From: Aliamphritea hakodatensis
GTDB taxonomy: Bacteria; Pseudomonadota; Gammaproteobacteria; Pseudomonadales; Balneatricaceae
Assembly (NCBI RefSeq): GCF_024347195.1
Contig: NZ_AP025281.1
Span: 4,278,001-4,342,000 of the forward strand
Direction: 5' to 3'
DNA: 64,000 bases
Position numbers and translations under genes: made by a program. Shown here piece by piece: positions 60,948 to 64,000 of this stretch (position 1 is its first letter; each line of letters begins with the position of its first letter). Below the pieces are notes generated by a model. It was not told the DNA's origin and searched no databases. It saw nothing but the letters and a program-made list of their open reading frames with translations.

Positions 60948-61853
60948 ATGCAAAACAATAAATATACCGCCGACCTGATCCTGTTACTGGTGGCAGCTGT
61001 ATGGGGATTTTCCCTGGTTGCACAAAGTATGGGGCTGGACTATCTGGGGCCGTTTGGCTTTAACGCCGGACGCTTTTTACTGGGTGCGCTGGTACTTATT
61101 CCCGTCTGCCTGTTCTGGCACCGTGGAAGGGTCAGTAACTGGCCGGCAATGCTGACCGGCAATGTTGCCGCCGGTTTTATCCTCTTTATGGGGGCCTCGT
61201 TACAACAGGCCGGACTGCAATACACCACCGCCGGAAACGCCGGCTTCATTACCAGCATGTACATCGTCTTTGTACCGGTTTTCGGCCTGGTGCTGGCCCA
61301 TAAAACCGGCATCAACACCTGGCTGGGAGCTGCTGTCGCCGTTGCCGGACTGTACCTGTTAAGCATAGGCGAAGACTTCAGCATCAATCCGGGGGATGCG
61401 CTGATATTACTGGGTGCCGCCTTCTGGGCCGGACACGTGCTGATTATCTCCCGGCTGGCACAACAGCTGAATAATCTGATGCTGTCTTTACTGCAGTTTA
61501 TTTTCTGCGGCCTGCTGTGTGCGCTGCTGGCCGTTATCTTCGAAGCAGATACCTTCAGCGGCACCAATATGCTGACGGCATGGCAGCCGTTGCTGTTTGC
61601 AGGCGTTCTCACGGTGGGAATCGGTCATACGTTGCAGGTGGTAGGTCAGCGCTCGGCACCGGCCTCCCACGCGGCAATCATTATGAGTCTGGAAGCAGTC
61701 TTCGCGGCACTCGGCGGCTGGCTGTGGCTGAATGAACACCTCGATACCCGACAGTTCACCGGCTGTGCGCTGATGCTGGCCGGGGTACTGCTGTCGCAGT
61801 TTCCGTTATCCCGCCGCCGCAAAACAGTCTCTGCTCAGGCCGAAAACGCCTGA
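60948..61853 (+). CDS. EamA (DMT) family transporter
   Basis: 301 residues, start chosen at ATG 60948, 8 bases after AGAGG; an in-frame ATG 75 bases upstream would add a soluble extension that lacks a ribosome site. Ten hydrophobic helices in two EamA halves (LLVAAVWGFSLVAQSMGLDYLGPFGFNAGRFLLGA at the start, LEAVFAALGGWLWLNEHL at the end). Resembles the drug/metabolite exporter subgroup. Substrate unknown. Confidence 0.92.
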   Translation: MQNNKYTADLILLLVAAVWGFSLVAQSMGLDYLGPFGFNAGRFLLGALVLIPVCLFWHRGRVSNWPAMLTGNVAAGFILFMGASLQQAGLQYTTAGNAGFITSMYIVFVPVFGLVLAHKTGINTWLGAAVAVAGLYLLSIGEDFSINPGDALILLGAAFWAGHVLIISRLAQQLNNLMLSLLQFIFCGLLCALLAVIFEADTFSGTNMLTAWQPLLFAGVLTVGIGHTLQVVGQRSAPASHAAIIMSLEAVFAALGGWLWLNEHLDTRQFTGCALMLAGVLLSQFPLSRRRKTVSAQAENA

Positions 61854-61901
61854 CGGCAAAGCCAGTCTGAAAAGCCAGTCTGAAAAGCCAACCCGAAATA
61901 A

Positions 61902-61921
61902 GGAGCAGCACGAGCTGCTCC
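61902..61921. terminator. Hairpin between convergent genes
   Basis: An 8-bp perfect stem GGAGCAGC / GCTGCTCC around loop ACGA, followed by GTTCTTCC. Only a weak T run, so it may be a Rho-assisted or attenuated terminator between the EamA gene and the small zinc ribbon gene. Just upstream, GCCAGTCTGAAAA occurs twice in tandem (61861-61886), a 13-base duplication. Confidence 0.6.
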
Positions 61922-61937
61922 GTTCTTCCCCCTGCGC

Positions 61938-62132
61938 TCAGTCAGCACTTTCCCGGCGGTTCCAGCGCGTGAGCACATCCGCCTCGAACTGGCCGTTGAT
62001 CGACAGACCACAACTGCACTTCACAAAATAATAGGTACCGTAGCCATTCTGGAATCCGGCGCTGCAGGCCACTTCGCTGCCACAACACGGACAGGGCAAG
62101 ACTTTCTGCCCTGCTGCTTCATCTGTACTCAT
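61938..62132 (-). CDS. Small zinc ribbon protein (Lar restriction alleviation-like)
   Basis: 64 residues. Two CxxC-type pairs (CPCC near residue 14 and CSCG near residue 39) and the C-terminal TRWNRR are the hallmarks of the Lar_restr_allev family (PF14354). Family members from Rac prophage relieve type I restriction, but most chromosomal homologues are of unknown function. No restriction system or prophage is near. Confidence 0.8.
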   Translation of the reverse strand: MSTDEAAGQKVLPCPCCGSEVACSAGFQNGYGTYYFVKCSCGLSINGQFEADVLTRWNRRESAD

Positions 62133-62265
62133 GATCAGGCTCCTGATAAACAGTTAAATACCATGAGCATAATCTCCGGTAATCCGGGCTGTCAGCACCA
62201 GTCAGATCAGCAGCAGGTACCAGTTCAGCCATTATTTTTGACTGATTCGGACACCACTGACGCCA

Positions 62266-63156
62266 TCAGTCATCCCGTTCAGCAAAATACGTCACCAACC
62301 GGTCGAGCATGACTCTTAATGCAGCAGGCTGGTGCTTACGGGAATGGTAGACGCCATAAATATTCAGCGTCTGCGGTTCATATTCCGGCAGCAACTGAAC
62401 CAGCCGGCCACTGCGGAGATGTTCGATCACCGCATGCAGGGGTTGCAGGGCAATGCCCACATCATTCAGCGCAGCGCCCAGCACCACCATCGAATCATTG
62501 GCGCTGAAATTCCCCCGCACCGCCACGGCACAAGGCTCATCATCAAGGGTGCACGACCAGAGGCTGTTGCCAAAATACGAATAGGTCAGACAGTTGTGCT
62601 GGGTCAGATCCGCCAGAGAAAGCGGCGTGCCATGCGCCTCCAGATAGGCCGGGGTAGCACAGATTACCGAACGGCATATACCCAGTGGCCGGGCAATCAG
62701 GTTGGGATCGATTTCCTGACTGATACGGATCGCCAGATCAATCCGTTCCGCCACCAGATCCACCACTTCGCCACTGATATGAAAATCCACCGAGGTGTGC
62801 GGATAATCCTGCAGATACTGCTTAATCAGCGGTGCCAGCACATCCTGCGCCAGATACTGTGAACAGCTGATACGCACCAGCCCCCGGGGGCCGCTCAGAT
62901 CAGAATCGCTGAGGGTCGGTAAACAATCCGCAATGCTCAGCAATTGCCGGCAATGCTGCAGGGCAGTTTCCCCTGCTGACGTCAGGCTCAGACGACGGGT
63001 TGAACGGTGCAACAGCCGGCTGCCTGACCAGCTTTCCATCTCACTCAGGTAACGGGTAATCATCGACCGGGACATATCCAGCCGTTCACCGGCCGCCGCC
63101 ATTGTGCCCTGCTCAACTATGGTGACAAATACTTTTGCCGCAGTAATCCGGTCCAT
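62266..63156 (-). CDS. LysR-type regulator (CrgA/AaeR-type)
   Basis: 296 residues beginning MDRITAAKVFVTIVEQGTMAAAGERLDMSRSMITRYLSEMES, with the helix-turn-helix in the first 60 residues and a standard substrate-binding domain. It is divergent from the MBL-fold gene with 152 bases between starts, so it probably controls it. Confidence 0.93.
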   Translation of the reverse strand: MDRITAAKVFVTIVEQGTMAAAGERLDMSRSMITRYLSEMESWSGSRLLHRSTRRLSLTSAGETALQHCRQLLSIADCLPTLSDSDLSGPRGLVRISCSQYLAQDVLAPLIKQYLQDYPHTSVDFHISGEVVDLVAERIDLAIRISQEIDPNLIARPLGICRSVICATPAYLEAHGTPLSLADLTQHNCLTYSYFGNSLWSCTLDDEPCAVAVRGNFSANDSMVVLGAALNDVGIALQPLHAVIEHLRSGRLVQLLPEYEPQTLNIYGVYHSRKHQPAALRVMLDRLVTYFAERDD

Positions 63157-63308
63157 CTCTGTACTCCTCTGAAAAATATTCAGACATATCTACAGGCAAA
63201 ACAATTCGTCCGATATACGCAACAATTATTGCCGTTTTAATGGGTATTTCAATCGATAAAGGAAACATAAGCTAACTGAAACCTGCTAATACAGATCCGG
63301 AGACACAC

Positions 63309-64000
63309 ATGAAACACGCAAATAAGACATTCAGCCGCCGGCGCATGATGGCACTTCTCGGTGCCACAGTGCTGGGGATCGCTGGTCTGAGTGGCTGCAC
63401 CACACAGACCAAAGCAACGTCAGCGGCCCTGACTGTTGATGTGTACAACCCGAAAGAAACGGCTATCTTCCCTGCCAGTTCAAGCATCATCAGCGGCCCG
63501 AGCGAAGCCATTCTGGTAGACGCTCAGTTCCAGAAAAACGACGCCCAGAAGCTGGTTGATATGCTGCAGGCCGGCGGCAAAACCCTGAAGGCGGTTTACA
63601 TCAGCCACGGTGACCCGGACTATTATTTTGGTCTGGATGTGATCCGGGCAAACTTTCCGGATGTAAAGGTGTATGCCAGCCCGAAAACCCGTGCTTACAT
63701 TGCCGGCAGCATGGAACCCAAACTGGCTTACTGGGGCCCGATTCTCAAAGACAACGCCCCTGCTGAACTGGTACTGCCAGACCTGCTGCCGGGCAACAGC
63801 CTGACAGTCGACGGTAAGAAAGTAGAGATCATTGGCCTGAACGGCCCGGACCCGAAGCACACCTTCGTCTGGGTGCCTTCCGCGAAAACCGTTACCGGCG
63901 GTGTGATTGTCTATGAAAACCAGCATGTCTGGATGGCTGATAACCAGACACCGGAATCCCGCCAACAGTGGTTACAGACGCTGGAAAGCATCAAAGCCCT
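63309..64000 (+). CDS. Tat-like, lipoprotein-type MBL-fold hydrolase (3' end outside window)
   Basis: At least 230 residues, truncated by the window end. The N-terminus MKHANKTFSRRRMMALLGA contains a twin-arginine-like SRRR motif and a lipobox LSGC at about residue 31, so it may be exported by Tat and lipidated. The metallo-beta-lactamase motif is SHGDPDYYFGL, a variant of HxHxDH in which the second His is Asp and the last His is Phe/Tyr, found in a subgroup of MBL-fold proteins; the rest of the ligand set lies later or beyond the window. A GGAG site precedes the start. The divergent LysR gene probably regulates it. Confidence 0.82.
   Translation, partial: MKHANKTFSRRRMMALLGATVLGIAGLSGCTTQTKATSAALTVDVYNPKETAIFPASSSIISGPSEAILVDAQFQKNDAQKLVDMLQAGGKTLKAVYISHGDPDYYFGLDVIRANFPDVKVYASPKTRAYIAGSMEPKLAYWGPILKDNAPAELVLPDLLPGNSLTVDGKKVEIIGLNGPDPKHTFVWVPSAKTVTGGVIVYENQHVWMADNQTPESRQQWLQTLESIKA

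Noticed and set aside
61861..61886. Short tandem 13-base duplication treated as a CRISPR or mobile element trace
   Set aside because: Only two copies without spacers, probably replication slippage; no other CRISPR-like repeats in the window.

Overview
The window looks like a chromosomal segment of a marine, heterotrophic gammaproteobacterium, most likely in or near the Oceanospirillaceae. I infer this from moderate GC content, the large number of LysR and GlxA-type regulators, and transport and oxidation genes for betaine-like amines. A SapC/type II secretion neighbourhood also fits. No rRNA, tRNA, CRISPR array, insertion sequence or prophage was found. Two families occur as paralogues: two GlxA/AraC regulators and three EamA transporters.

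Region 1 (1-14010) is about cell-surface and export functions. It opens with the end of a gene whose codon use suggests very high expression, followed by a SapC-family gene. Next comes a split type II secretion-like locus: a lone pseudopilin gene, a secreted dockerin-like protein, and a forward operon of SecB-like chaperone, response regulator and membrane histidine kinase. A reverse operon H-G-E-F-J-K follows. The subunits C, D, L and M and the prepilin peptidase are absent. A gene-poor stretch then holds a tiny membrane protein, a degenerate phospholipase D-fold protein and a small unknown gene.

Region 2 (14223-21233) holds a Cys/Met-metabolism PLP enzyme, a HAD phosphatase, a TauE/SafE exporter, a large Tat-exported protein of unknown function, a YjbR protein and an EamA transporter. 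Region 3 (20328-29552) is a methylated-amine module: a LysR regulator divergent from a dimethylglycine/sarcosine dehydrogenase-like flavoenzyme, then a TauABC-like ABC transporter. The permease carries an unusual Ig-like periplasmic insert. A LysR/MFS divergent pair follows.

Region 4 (29656-44179) is mixed accessory metabolism: a lipoprotein, a HigBA toxin-antitoxin pair, a GNAT-nitrilase fusion, a PhnD-like protein without signal peptide, a family 9 glycosyltransferase and a GlxA regulator. A dapA gene lies behind a promoter, a foldable leader and an intrinsic terminator. An orphan TRAP binding protein and a ureohydrolase follow.

Region 5 (44229-53379) contains a secreted zinc peptidase, an alcohol dehydrogenase plus MFS pair divergent from an FeS-type HTH regulator, and a GMC oxidoreductase/cupin operon divergent from a LysR regulator. 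An EamA gene and a GlxA regulator close it. Region 6 (53394-59588) is a second quaternary-amine module: a Rieske oxygenase and its reductase, glyoxalases I and II and a cupin, opposite a BCCT transporter. Region 7 (59673-64000) has two LysR genes, an EamA transporter, a small zinc ribbon protein and the start of a lipidated metallo-beta-lactamase-fold protein.
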